Positions 1-10,729 of a stretch of 64,000 bases of DNA are shown one piece after another. The stretch spans positions 61,154,855 through 61,218,854 of the forward strand of contig NC_081851.1 in assembly GCF_963259705.1 (NCBI RefSeq). Reading direction: 5' to 3'. The position numbers and the translations under genes are program-made. This stretch comes from Myotis daubentonii. Lineage: Eukaryota > Chordata > Mammalia > Chiroptera > Vespertilionidae. Within the stretch, counting starts at the first letter, position 1. Every line of letters begins with the position of its first letter. The notes under the pieces were generated by a model. The model did not search any database. It was not told the origin of the DNA and worked only from the letters and a program-made list of their open reading frames with translations.

Positions 1-119
1 CCCTTTGATGCTGTTGTCAACCGACCTGAACTTTGTCCGGGCTGACCTCCCGGCTCTCTAAAGGGCTTGGCTGGCACTCCTCTCTGGCTCTCCCCACTCC
101 TGGCCACCCCCTAAGGGGC

Positions 120-460
120 CCACTTGGGCTCCTGGTGAGCAGGGATTCTACAGCACTTGCTTTTCTCTTTCACCTGGAATGACCTCTCTTCACTTCTCAG
201 CCAGAGGAGCTTCTCAAGACTTAGCTTAAAAGCCAAGTCCTTAAAGATACCCTTTCCAATGTTCCCAGGAAGAATTAGCCACTCCTTTCCCTGGGCCCTC
301 AGGGGCCCCTGTGCACACTGGGAACTGCCCTTATCATACTGGTTGCCACATCTATCTCCCCCTGGGGCCAGGAACTTACCTTAATGGACCTGCTGCGATG
401 CCAGGTATTCAGTCAGTGCTTCCTAAGTGTTAGTGCAATGAATAAAGGCTTTCTGACTTC
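120..460 (+). mobile_element. L2 LINE 3' region, old fragment
   Basis: The stretch follows the usual order of an L2 3' end: a 'cacctggaatgacctctctt' segment, then 'cttctcaagacttagcttaa', a CCTGGG-rich block, and finally 'tgcaatgaataaagg' close to the L2 tail. It is strongly diverged. No open frame of reverse transcriptase is left. The first 120 bases were not assigned. Confidence 0.55.
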
Positions 461-1590
461 CACTCTGCCTCAGGTTTACATGCTGAGTCCCATATACTGG
501 TTACCTAGGGGATGCTAACCACAAATTGCACAGTACTTAGTAATAGGACAACATTTAGAAATGTGCAAATCCTAATGAGGCTGTGGTGTCTCCTTCCTGC
601 GCTCGGTCACTCCCATGAGTTTATGGTCTTGTTGCTCGTGGTTACCTTACTAATTATTTTATATACTGTACACTTTGGCATTTCTGCTCAACACCACCTG
701 ACCTTAGGCATTAATTTACCTTCCTAGAGCTGTGCATTATCTAAGTGGTATTCCCAGATGATAATTACCATGACTTGCTCTGCCACTCGTTAATAATTAT
801 AAGCAAGAAGAAGCTAGCAATGTTTAACATATATTGTTAAAACCCAATACACAATCCTTACAGACAAATAATACAACTCTTATTTTCAAAATTAGTTTCA
901 GCTTTTCCTTTTTCTTATTCATCTCAGTAGAGGCCTGTGAAAGCATAGAAACCTATGTAACAAGGACAAGTGAGATATCTGAGGGTTGTTTTTACAGGCT
1001 GTGCTGGGAAGAGCTCGTTACAGGAGTTTTGCTTTGTGACCTGTTCCCATGTCAGGCTCCAGTGAATTCTGTAAAGTCTAAAAGTCAGGAGGGGTGTAAA
1101 ATGTATACTCAGGTCTCCACTTGAGATGCAATACCCAAATGATCACCAGCATTATCTTGAAACAGACAATGATTTTATGTTTAGGAACAAAGACTAACTT
1201 TGGCTTAGAGATTGGGCTATTCGCCATCTTCTAACAGTAACCATGACAATTCCACACAGAAAAAATTTCAATGATACTTTTAAATTTTATAGGCGTTGTC
1301 TCACTTACTTTCTATAGCCAAGCATTACAAACCCTTTTGATAAGCCAGGAAAACAAAAGTTAAGCCTTTTGAACCAATATCACAAGAAGTGAACTTTGCA
1401 GGTAGGTTTCCAGCTTTCAAATCCAATATTTTATACACAATGCTGGATGCAGTTTCCTGTGGAATAACTAGAAGTGCCAATTGGATTGTTGTGGCCAAGG
1501 TCATGGGTTGTGTGCCCAGCTGGCTCACTTAGCCACATGGAGAAAAGGACTGTATGTTTCACCTTCATCCTTTCCAGTGCACTTGGTTTC
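461..1590. other. Unassigned intergenic sequence
   Basis: AT-rich unique-looking DNA. I see no repeat family, RNA gene or coding exon. The short open frames have no family resemblance and no splice context. Confidence 0.4.
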
Positions 1591-1599
1591 ACAATTATG

Positions 1600-1760
1600 T
1601 CATTGGGGTTTCAGGCATCAAGCTTTATTGAACATCTCTTTTATGCCAGACTCTGTACTTGGTGTTGGAAATGCAATCTTGCCTTCAAGAAGCAGAGTTT
1701 AACAGCCATGACAAACAAGTAAATACAGTGATAGAGGCACACAAGGGCATAGATGGAGTC
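1600..1760 (-). mobile_element. L2 LINE 3' end, old fragment
   Basis: Reads as the reverse of an L2 tail: 'ttattgaacatctcttttat', 'gccagactctgtacttggtg', then 'acaaacaagtaaatacagtg'. Matches to the consensus order are clear but diverged. The following 400 bases may be further decayed L2. Confidence 0.5.
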
Positions 1761-2254
1761 AGGCGAGACATACCTAATTCATAATAGGGCTGGGGTCAGC
1801 AAAAGTTTCCAGAAATCTCCTGACCACACAAACCTTGAAAACTAGTTAGCTAGGGTAGTTGGAGGCAGCCGGGGAAAGGCTTGGCAGGAAGAGGGGAAAG
1901 CTTGTGCAGACATGTGTGATAGTGTATGAACATGGCATAGCTGGGCAATAGCAAGTGACCTGGCGTGGTGAGAGCTCAGAGTAGACAAGGGGAGGTGGGA
2001 GAGGTAGGCAGGGTCCAGCTGAGAGTGGCCTTGGGGCCCATGATAATGAGGTCAACTTTATCTTGATTGTTTTAGTGAGCTGGGGCAGATTTTAAATTGG
2101 GGTAGGGGGTGTATATTTCATAAAGATTCCTTGAGGAAAGCATATGGAGGAGGAACAGTTAGGGGCCAGGCTGGAGGCAGAGCCCTGCATGTCCCAAGGA
2201 GTGGCAGCAGGGGAAGAGGTCAGGAAAGGACATTACCGAAGGCCCAATCTATCC

Positions 2255-2480
2255 AGCGTCATGAAAAGCCCTCTGTGTGCCAGGCACCGTGCTAGGTGCT
2301 CTTCATGCATTAACTCAAATCTTTCTCACACCAACACCAGGAGGTGGGTATAGACTATTCTCATTTATAGATGGTAAAATGCAGGCTGTGCCACACAGCT
2401 ATAAATATTGGAGCAGGCCTTTGAACTCAGACCTTAATTAACTCCAGAATCTCTGAGCTTAACTACTCCATCATACTGTG
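2255..2480 (-). mobile_element. MIR SINE, old fragment
   Basis: In reverse orientation it shows the MIR landmarks: 'gtgccaggcaccgtgctagg', 'actattctcatttatagatg', 'ccacacagctataaa', and a far end 'ccatcatactg' that corresponds to the MIR 5' end. Diverged, as expected for an insertion older than placental radiation. Confidence 0.7.
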
Positions 2481-3594
2481 TTTTGTTAAGGATTGGCCTC
2501 ATTCAGAATAGAGAACAAGGTCTTTGTCTAAGACACAAGGATTCTTCAGACTAAGTAGCACAATTTTTTCTTTCCATTAGATAGCGGTAAGAAAAGGGAT
2601 CCTCTGTATTACAAGCCAATAATTAGTAAGGGTTCCACACGTGGCTTATCTAAAACAGACTGCAGGCTCTGTCTTTTGACATAGCTAGGATACAACAGGG
2701 AAATTCTTGTTTTGCCAGATGTGGCTGGGATCGGCAAGAGCTCAGGAACAAGATGAGGTGGTAACCTATGTTTATTCTGATCAATTGTGGAAATTCCCTT
2801 CGTGGGGGCTGTCACACTGTGCCCTGCCTAGCTGTGTCCCCACCCTCATCAAAGGGTTGCAGTGGAAGCAGCAACGTTACAAAGTGGACCAATGAGCTCC
2901 TTCAGAAGATTTAGGATGGCAGACTAGAAGAAAGAGGCGTGGAGGTCCTCTCTCCAGTGGATAAAGCTGTAAGATGAAAAATCAGGAGCTGTTGGCGTCC
3001 GGGTTTTCTACCAGGAGGAGAAACCTGGACTTCAGAGAGGAATAGGAACTTGATCTCCTGTAGGGAGAAGCAGAGACTGGCAGAGACGGGGCTCCTGGTT
3101 TTAGTTGCGTGTGAGGTCCAGCGCATCCTAGCCTTTCTGAAGATTGGATTCTTTGATTTTTCCTTGAATCCCATAAATGCCCCTAGTATCCATCCAATGC
3201 AATATTTTCTTTACTTAAGCTAGTTTGAGTTTGGTCTTAATTTATTAACTTCATCCCAAATCCTCTGAATAGCAATTGGTCCCTAGTTTCAAAAGGAGAA
3301 TGATTTTGGGGGAGATAAAAGGTGACTACTGGGTGATAAGTCCACCTCAGTGTGGGCAACTATACATAATGGCTCAAACAGGTGAAGAGGGAATCTCTCA
3401 GCAAGAGGGCATGTTTATACCACATCTGTTTGCAGCTGCTTTTCAAAGAGTGGGGCATTAGCTTCTATAGCCTGACTGGTGAAATGGGTTTGCTACTTCT
3501 GATTCTGTGTTGTAGTTGGATATCTGGATGAGTGGGATCCTAGGGAGGGCCAAGTAACTGCCCTCTGGTTGTAACAACTGATTCATCTTCTATT
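2481..3594. other. Unassigned intergenic sequence
   Basis: No gene, RNA or repeat family recognised between the MIR and the left target duplication of the HAL1 element. Confidence 0.4.
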
Positions 3595-3970
3595 TTGTCC
3601 AACTTTTCTTTTCTTTTTTTTTTTTAATTAAATCTTTATTGTTCAGATTATTACATTTGTTCCCTTTTTTTTTCCCCCCATAACTCCCCTCCTCCCAGTT
3701 CCCGCCCCACCCTCCGCCCTCACTCCCCACCCACTGTCCTCATCCATAGGTGCACGATTTTTGTCCAGTCTCTTCCCACATCTCCCACACCCCTTTCCCC
3801 CCCAAGAATAGTCAGTCCATTCCCTTTCTATGTCCCTGATTCTATTATAATCAACAGTTCATTCTTTTCATCAGATTATTTATTCACTTGATTCTTAGAT
3901 TCACTTGTTGATAGATGCATATTTGTTGTTCATAATTTGTATCTTTACCTTTTTCTTCCTCTTCCTCTTC

Positions 3971-4819
3971 TTAAAGGATACCTTTCAGCATTTCATATAA
4001 TCCTGGTTTGGTGGTGATGAACTCCTTTAGCTTTTCCTTATCTGTGAAGCTCTTTATCTGACCTTCAATTCTGAATGATAGCTTTGCTGGATAAAGTAAT
4101 CTTGGTTGTAGGTTCTTGGTATTCATCACTTTGAATATTTCTTGCCACTCCCTTCTGGCCTGCAAAGTTTCTGTTGAGAAATCAGCTGACAGTCGTATGG
4201 GTATTCCCTTGTAGGTAACTGAGTTTCTTTCTCTTGCTGTTTTTAAGATTCTCTCTTTATCTTTTGCTCTTGGCATTTTAATTATGATGTGTCTTGGTGT
4301 GGTCCTCTTTGGATTCCTTTTGTTTGGGGTTCTCCTCGCTTCTTGGACCTGTAAGTCCATTTCTTTCACCAGGTGGGGGAAGTTTTCTGTCATTATTTCT
4401 TCAAATAGGTTTTCAATATCTTGCTCTCTCTCATCTTCTGGCACCCCTATAATTCTGATGTTGGTACGCTTGAAGCTGTCCCAGAGGCTCCTTACACTAT
4501 CTTAGTATTTTCGGATTCTTTTTTCATTTTGCTTTTCCGGTTGGATGTTTTTTGCTTCCTCGCATTTCAAATCATTGACTTGATTCTTGCGCTCCTCTGG
4601 TCTGCTGTCGGGCGTCTGTATAATATTCGTTATTTCAGTCCGTGTGTGCTTAATTTCTAGTTGGTTCCCCAATATAAGATCGAGGGTCTTATTAGTTTTC
4701 GTGTAGATCTCATTAAGTTTATCGGCAGCTTCTAAACAGTTCTTGAGAGACCTTAAAAGTGTGGTTCTGAACTCTATTTCTTCCATTGACAATTTTGTCC
4801 TGTTTCTTTGTCTCCGCAT
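3971..4819 (-). pseudogene. HAL1 ORF1 protein (L1 ORF1p type), one in-frame stop
   Basis: L1 ORF1p is an RNA-binding trimeric chaperone that coats its own RNA in cytoplasmic particles. Here a frame of 283 codons runs from a Met at 4819 to a stop near 3971. It is in one phase throughout and interrupted once, by TAA just left of 4502, after the residues RIRKY. The N-terminal third (4819-4502) is rich in Glu, Lys and Leu, in keeping with the ORF1p coiled coil. The C-terminal part (4444-3971) carries the conserved stretches RHIIIKMPRAKDKERIL, VTYKGIPIRLSADFS and QPRLLYPAKLSF, which belong to the ORF1p RRM and C-terminal domain. Apart from the stop the frame is intact, so the copy is young or only recently silenced. 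The stop means no full-length protein is expected unless the base is polymorphic or a sequencing error. Confidence 0.85.
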
Positions 4820-5502
4820 TTTGTTATGCTTCCTTGGTGCACCCCCTAGTGGTCTTTGTTCGCAGTCTTATAGATAAATCTTGATTGTTGTAGCTAATTC
4901 CAGGGAGGGTTTGACCTCCAGGCCAAGTGGCTATGAGAATCAGCTGTGTCAGCAGTGAGAGAACTTCTGTCCTCTAGGGAGGTGCTAATCTAGCCTTTGC
5001 CTGAGGCTATCCGGCAAATGCCTCTGTGCAGGGCTTGGGCAGGGCGGGTCGCACAGGATCAACAGGGTGGGCCAGAGAGAGCAGTTATGGCGGCTCTCAG
5101 TCCTGTCCCCAGGGGCTCTGCCTCTCTGAGTCCCAGCACCCGCTGCAAAGCTGGGAGAGAAAGCTGCACTCGCTCTGACCGAAGCCAGACAGTCCCGCTT
5201 CTCCCGTTTGAGTCTGGGTCCCTAAAGACTCGCCCGGATCTGGAGCTCAGAGTCTGCGACTCCCTCCCGATTGAAAACGCCAACCTCGCCCTCCGCCGCC
5301 AGCCCGCTCTGCGCACTCCGCACCTCAGAATTTGACTTCAGCACTGCGCCTCCTCTGAGTGTCCGTATGCGTTTCTCTTTCCTCCTAGTTGTAGGACTTC
5401 CACTCAGCCAGCGTTCCTGTGGTTCTGGGTGATGTCCATTCCGTGTTTTAGTTTCACTTTTGAAGTAGTTGTTCAAAGCAGCAAACTCCTGCGTTAACCT
5501 AT

Positions 5503-5514
5503 GCCGCCATCTTG
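5503..5514 (-). promoter_or_regulatory. YY1 motif at the HAL1 5' end
   Basis: On the minus strand this reads CAAGATGGCGGC, the YY1 consensus. It sits within about 20 nt of the element's 5' end, where L1 elements use YY1 to place transcription initiation. The motif match is exact; use of the site is inferred. Confidence 0.6.
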
Positions 5515-5854
5515 GTTCTCCCTTGTCCAACTTTTCATGTCAGAAACCAGAACTTGCCCAGTGGGGTCGGCTCATTGGTACGTGCATATGTGCTGGGGTG
5601 TAATCACAGGGGAGCTCCAGGGTTACTACAAGCCCAGTGCAGATAGTCAAAAGCAAGGAAACAAAATTAAATCATATTCTCCAGGGACCCAGGACCAAGA
5701 CACAAAGCCTAAAGGGTCTCAAACAGGACACAAAAATGGAACAAGGGGAACAAGGGGTAAGAACAGGTAGAAAACAAAAGCAGACCATCTAAGAAAGTGG
5801 CCGCCAAGGGGACTGGCATGTCCAAGATGCCCTTTTTATTAAAAGACTCACTTT

Positions 5855-6071
5855 GTCCAGCTGGTGTGGCTCAGTGGTTGAGCGTCAACCTATGAACCAG
5901 GAGGTCATGACTTGATTCCCAGTCAGGGCATATGTGTGGGTTGCAGGCTTGATCCCCAGTATGGGGCATGCAGGAGGCAGCTGATCAATGATTTGCTCTC
6001 ATCATTGATGTTTCTATCTCTCTCCCTCTCCTTTCATCTCTCTGAAATCAATAAAAATATATTTAAAAAAT
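5855..6071 (+). mobile_element. VES SINE
   Basis: tRNA-derived head with A box 'gtggctcagtggttgag' and a degenerate B box near 'gacttgattcccagtcaggg'. The body 'atgcaggaggcagctgatca', a TC-rich segment and the tail AATCAATAAAAATATATTT follow. Flanked by target duplications aaaagactca at 5841-5850 and 6072-6081. VES SINEs are characteristic of vespertilionid bats and use L1 machinery. Confidence 0.9.
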
Positions 6072-6081
6072 AAAAGACTCA

Positions 6082-7780
6082 TTTTCATTGATGTATACTC
6101 ACTTGTGCATATAGGCCTATTTAGATTAAAACACTGGTTACAGGTGGACAATTCTAGCAACCATCCAAGGATTTGGTTACCTAATGTACAATGAGCCGTG
6201 TTTTTGGGGAGGACCTGGTGTGTGCACCCAGAGGGGGCAATGCAGAGGGCAGCATGTTAAGCAAACATTCTTATGTGGCTCCTTAGTCCTGGGAAGCCCT
6301 GTCCTTACCCTTTCTTTGGCCATAGAAGCCACACAGCCATGAAATGGAACACAATCAAATAGTACTCCATGCTCTGTCAATTAGTGTTAAAGTGACAGAT
6401 AGGGAATTTCATAAAACATCTTTATTTATCCAAACATTTGGCTAGTGTTGGTGAAGATAACAAACATTATCTGGGCTCTTATGGAGGCCCATCATGACAT
6501 AAATAGACACAGTTGCCCCAAAACATGGTTTTTATTCTAATAGCTGTCTGGCACTCACTAATCAAGCCAGTTGAACAAATAATGCTTCTTTCTGACATTG
6601 GCTTTATCAGGGCTGGAGTCTGCATATCTTCATCTTCTCATAATCAGAGAGTTTTGTTCGGTTGGGATTTTAATCCCCCTGATTTGAGCAAATTAAGTAT
6701 GAAAATGATTGTTGAATCAACAAGCTCATGGGCTCTGTGCTCCTTTCTTGTGGGAAGAGGGCCAGTATGTTGACCTGAACAGTGATGGGAATCACTCTGG
6801 GGGTCCGGAGAAATGGGTTTGATCATCAAAGGAAAGTCAAAGTGAGCTAGTGGGAGGTGGGCGAGGAACTCACTCAGTGTGCCTCACTTCCCATGTGGGA
6901 AGCAGACCCCTGAAGTTCAAAACTTAGCTTCTTTTGTTCTACCCTTGACTGCAGAGGTAGGTATTTTATAAGTTGAATCAGAGGGAAGGAAGGCAAGGTG
7001 TTTGCACTGCCTGGAAATCAAAAGATATCCTTTGTTTTATGGTAGTAAGCAATGGAGAATGCAATAGAGACCGTGGGCAACTCCTCTGGCAACTATGGAG
7101 AAACAGTGGGTGGTCAGAGGCCTCTTCAAAAGCATCAGTTGGTGCTCACTGCGCTCAGCATACACAGTCACATGGGAAGTCCAGAGGAGAGTCATAAAAA
7201 GTAGGAAAGGAATAAAAAAAATATGCTCTGGATAAGAGATTGCTATATTGGGACCATCTACTGTGAGGGACTAGACATATCACTGTCCGGGGACTTTGGT
7301 CCTGAAATCAGTTGTTGCCCAATCTTCTGTGGACCTTTCTGTCATGTACCAGAGGGTAACCAGTTGATATGGCCCTAACAGCTACTGCACAGACGTCTCC
7401 TGCTCACTCAATGCTCCTTGCAGCCCAGGCTGGCCGTCATCCTTGTCAGACCCAGGTGACCTCTAGTTTAATTGGCATTTGTGTCCTCCCAGGAGGTCAA
7501 GCTGAGGCTGCTGGCTGATTACCCAAGGCCTTGCACAGCTTTGAGGGACAGCTGGGTAATTGCATAGCATAAGGGCAACATGGCTATGCCCTGGGGCTGG
7601 ACCCATTGGCTTTTGAGCCTGTGAAGCAACTTAATTTTGACTTTTCAACTGCTACTGTGGCTGTGAGCCTCTGGAGCAATTTCTACTTGAAAATGTATGT
7701 GTTAACCTGTCATCATGGCTGTCTCTTCCCTAACTTCCTCTGCCAAGAGGCCAGAGGCTTAATTGAAAACCCTTAGCCTT
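6082..7780. other. Unassigned intergenic sequence
   Basis: No coding exon, RNA gene or confidently named repeat. A G/C-richer part at about 7,260-7,760 could be decayed LTR material, but I cannot name a family. Confidence 0.35.
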
Positions 7781-7979
7781 TAAAAAAAAGTTTTTATTGA
7801 TTTCAGAGAAAGGGAGAGTGATAGAAACATCAATGATGAGAAATTCATCGATCGGCTGCCTCCTGCACACTCCCTACTGGGGATCGAGCCTGCAACCAGG
7901 CATGTGTCTTGACCAGGCATCAAACCTCCACCTACTGGTTCATGGGTTGACATTCAACCACTGGGCCACACCAGCCCAG
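7781..7979 (-). mobile_element. VES SINE
   Basis: Reverse-oriented copy: poly(T) and 'tttttattgatttcagagaa' at the left (tail), 'ggctgcctcctgcacactcc' in the body and 'caaccactgggccacaccag' at the right (tRNA head). No clean target duplication was read. Confidence 0.9.
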
Positions 7980-8124
7980 GAACTCTTAATCCTTTTTAAA
8001 AATTTGTGGTCATTTTAATGGGAGCGCTTGAATTGGGTTCTGTCCAGGGAAGCCAAGTCAAAAGCCAGTTACCTATTATTTCTCAGGATTATGGAATGCC
8101 AGCTCTCACCTATCACAGAGGGTC

Positions 8125-8345
8125 ATGAGTGTGGCAACAATTAGAATTGCCTGAGGAGTTTTATTTATCTATTTTTATTTAAAAAAATTTTATTTCACCT
8201 GAGGAGTTTTAAACAGTGCTGATGGCTGGGTCTCACTAATGAAATAGCACCTTCAAGGGGGGTTGGGGGGGGGGTAGTTCAGGCACTGGTGCTTTTAAAG
8301 CCCCCTCATGAGGCTCATGTGTCATCAGGGTTAAAAAACATTCAG
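8125..8345. mobile_element. MER5-like hAT fragment with a small retro-insert
   Basis: The pieces 'caacaattagaattgcctga', 'gatggctgggtctcactaat' and 'ggcactggtgcttttaaagc' resemble an old MER5 (Charlie-type hAT) element. It is split by about 35 bp of A/T-rich sequence (8,165-8,199) flanked on both sides by cctgaggagtttta. That duplication marks a short insertion, probably a severely 5'-truncated L1 or SINE tail. Confidence 0.5.
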
Positions 8346-8371
8346 GAATTCAAAATCCTTTATTTTTAATA

Positions 8372-8492
8372 CTAGAGGCCCAATGCATGAAATTTATTTT
8401 GCTGGAGGCCCTGACTTCGTCTGGAAGGTCGTCCAGAAGGTCATCCAGTCTAATTAGCATATTATGCTTTTATTATTATAGATTATTATAGA
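8372..8492 (-). mobile_element. Very short Helitron (HeliBat group)
   Basis: Starts at the left with CTAGAGGCCC (the 3' CTAG end in reverse) preceded by A, and ends at the right in ATTATAGA followed by T. These are the A/T target bases and the TC 5' end expected of Helitrons. A second possible end lies 10 bp earlier (8,482). The inner part 'gaaggtcgtccagaaggtca' is shared with the copy at 37,920-38,230, so this is a deletion derivative of the same group. The 3' hairpin is degenerate. Confidence 0.75.
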
Positions 8493-8699
8493 TGAGAAAA
8501 CTAGGACTGAGGTGTTTGGGAGCAGTTCTGAGCTGTTAGGTCTGCTTGGATGTCTGCATGCCTGACAAGCCAGAGCAATAAACGGTGATCAGTCCAGGCC
8601 TGCTCCTTCCTGCCAGGTAGCTCTGCTGCACCACTTGCCTGCTGCCCCACTTCCTCCCCCTCTGCTTCCCATTTCTCAGTCAGAAACCTCTAAAGTCTC

Positions 8700-8830
8700 T
8701 ACAGCCCCGCTCTCCTAATTTACAGATGTGGTGGATGAGCTGGGGCTGAAAGTGCCTTGCCCAGGATCACCCAGCAAGGGGTGGTGTCCGGCATTCCATT
8801 TGCTGCCCCCATAGCAGCAATCCACTGACC
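8700..8830 (-). mobile_element. MIR SINE fragment
   Basis: Reverse MIR landmarks 'ctaatttacagatgtgg' and 'cttgcccaggatcacccagc' are present in the right order. Diverged. Confidence 0.55.
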
Positions 8831-9932
8831 TTGAGCTCTCACCAGGGGGATGCCGGGAGGACTGTTGATATTTAGTCCTGCTTCAAAGTGAAAATTGGGA
8901 CATTTAAAACAGGATTAGTTGCAACTCGGGCAAAGCTAGAAATTTGGGGATTTTGTTAATCCCTTTTGATTTTGTAAGCGAAATCATTGTGATGATGGGT
9001 GGGGGGAGTGAAGGGGTGGATGGGGAGGAAGTAACCGGGCTGGGACCAGGATGAGGCCAGCCGAGGTCCCAGGGTGCAAAATTGAAGAAGGTGTTCATTC
9101 TCAAGGTCATTCACAGGCCTCCTTAAGTTTTGTGATCTTTGCCCCTCACTTGCATCACTCTAGACCTGGCTCAGAGGCAGGAAGAGGGAGGGGAGAGGAA
9201 GAGGAAAAATTCTATCCTGGCCAAAGAGCTCAACCTAGAATTTGTTCCAAGTTAAATAGAGTTGGAATGCTACTCTGCCTGTCTTAGCCTGCCCGAGGCA
9301 CCAAGTCCAGCTCAAAGACCAGTGATCTCCAAACTGGAGAGGGCCAGAGCTGGGACACCCAAGGATGCAAGGCGGCTGAGGAGAGTCCACCTCGCTCAGT
9401 GCTTCCTCTGCTTCGCCAGCCGGAGCCTCTGGGTGAGGGTGGCCCCCGGAGAGGCGAAGAATAGAGAATCCGGAGAAGCAGCAAGTCTAAATATTTAATT
9501 TGTTCTTTTTGTTCCTTTGACTTGAGAAGTAGCTTCAGAAACCAGCCTGGGTCCTGAGGCTTTGCCTTGTTCCCGGCGTGCAGGGCAAGGAGTGCGATTT
9601 CGGGCCATGGGTACGCCTCTCCTCTCATGCACGGAAATGCTCACCCTTGAGGTCCTCTCTGGTCCCAGAGCCTGTAATTAGAGCTTCGCAGTCTCTGTCC
9701 AGGGTGAACTACACATTCCTTGGGTAGTTAGCACACACGGAGCCATGTCGGATTTTACTGAGACCTGGGATGTATACCTAACTTCGTCTGTCATGAGATA
9801 ATTCCACATCCCTCCAGGCTCATGTAGAGGCTCTCACCTTTTCTGAGATGCATGTCTCGGCCTCCCTCACCAAGAAGGATGCTTGATATGCAAATGTCCT
9901 GTGACATTTCCTGTGTTTCTATATTAAATATA
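8831..9932. other. Unassigned intergenic sequence
   Basis: No gene or named repeat. The segment 9,270-9,650 is relatively GC-rich and not obviously repetitive, so it is a fair candidate for conserved non-coding DNA, but nothing in the sequence alone proves this. Confidence 0.3.
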
Positions 9933-10180
9933 TTGATAATGAATTAACAGACAAAGGATATTAGTGGAAAGACTGGTAAAATCCGAATAAAGTCTGTAGT
10001 TTAGTTAATAATAATGTACCAGTGTGGATGTCTTAGTTTTGATAAATGTACCATGGTTAAGCAAAATGTTAACATTAGGGACAGCTGGGTGGAGGTTATA
10101 TAGGAGCTCTTTGAACTATCTCTGCAAATTTTCTATAAATCTAAAATTATTCCAAAAATTAAAAAAAAATTTAAATGCAT
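9933..10180 (+). mobile_element. Old L1 3' UTR fragment (L1M type)
   Basis: Contains the strongly recognisable L1M 3' UTR order: 'aagtctgtagtttagttaat', 'ttttgataaatgtaccatgg', 'atgttaacattagggacagc' and 'taaatctaaaattattccaa', followed by a short A-rich end. No ORF2 part is attached. Confidence 0.75.
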
Positions 10181-10209
10181 TAGCTGTTTTATCATGTAGT
10201 GAAATTTAA

Positions 10210-10330
10210 AGACTGAGGTGTTAGCATAAGGATCTCAACCCAACCACTTGTGAGTTCTTGGGCAAATAACTTGGGCCTGTTTGTTTGGCTGTGAAAAGGA
10301 GATAATATCCAGGTGGTCAGGACTGATACT
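10210..10330 (+). mobile_element. MIR SINE fragment
   Basis: 'gagttcttgggcaaataact' followed by 'gctgtgaaaaggagataata' is the core-to-3' order of MIR. Diverged. Confidence 0.5.
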
Positions 10331-10544
10331 TGTCCACCAAAATTAGTCCTTCCACAGCAATGGAACATGGCTGCCCATCTTGCAATTACTTATGGTTCAG
10401 GTGACTCTTTTGCCAATGGCCAAATACCTGATCAGACTCTGGAAGCCAGTGCCGGAGTTGGCTAATGCTGGACACACTGCTCTAGACTGGAGGGGATGCA
10501 TATCAGCGGGGTTGCGGTGGAGCTGGGATTAGAGGGATAGTGAT

Positions 10545-10725
10545 TATGGTGCTCCATATTAAGTCACTGGGGAGCTTTAAGAAAACCCAGATGCCTAGGC
10601 CACACCCTGGGCCAATAAAAACAGAACTTCTGAAAGCAGGACTCTGGCATTACTATTTTTTTTTTCAAGCTCTCCAGGTGTGACTGCAATGTGCACCAAG
10701 ATGGAGAACCTAGTGAACTAGATGG
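10545..10725. mobile_element. MER5-like hAT element
   Basis: 'cactggggagctttaagaaa', 'cagatgcctaggccacaccc' and 'gcaatgtgcaccaagatgga' match the landmarks of MER5A-type non-autonomous hAT elements common to placental mammals. Confidence 0.65.
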
Positions 10726-10729
10726 TCTT

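Larger units (their letters stand above)
3609..5522 (-). mobile_element. HAL1 ('half-L1') retrotransposon, nearly complete
   Basis: Read on the minus strand, the element starts at the right with GGGAGAACCAAGATGGCGGC, the typical L1 5' end with a YY1 site. It runs through a roughly 700-nt GC-rich 5' UTR and an L1 ORF1, then passes directly into an L1-type 3' end with AATAAA and a poly(A) (poly(T) on the plus strand near 3,609-3,625). ORF2 is absent. It is flanked by perfect 14-bp target duplications, ttgtccaacttttc, at 3595-3608 and 5523-5536. So ORF2 was missing from the inserted RNA, not deleted after insertion. HAL1 elements with this layout are known from several mammals including Myotis. 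Their reverse transcriptase must come from an L1 in trans. Confidence 0.85.
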
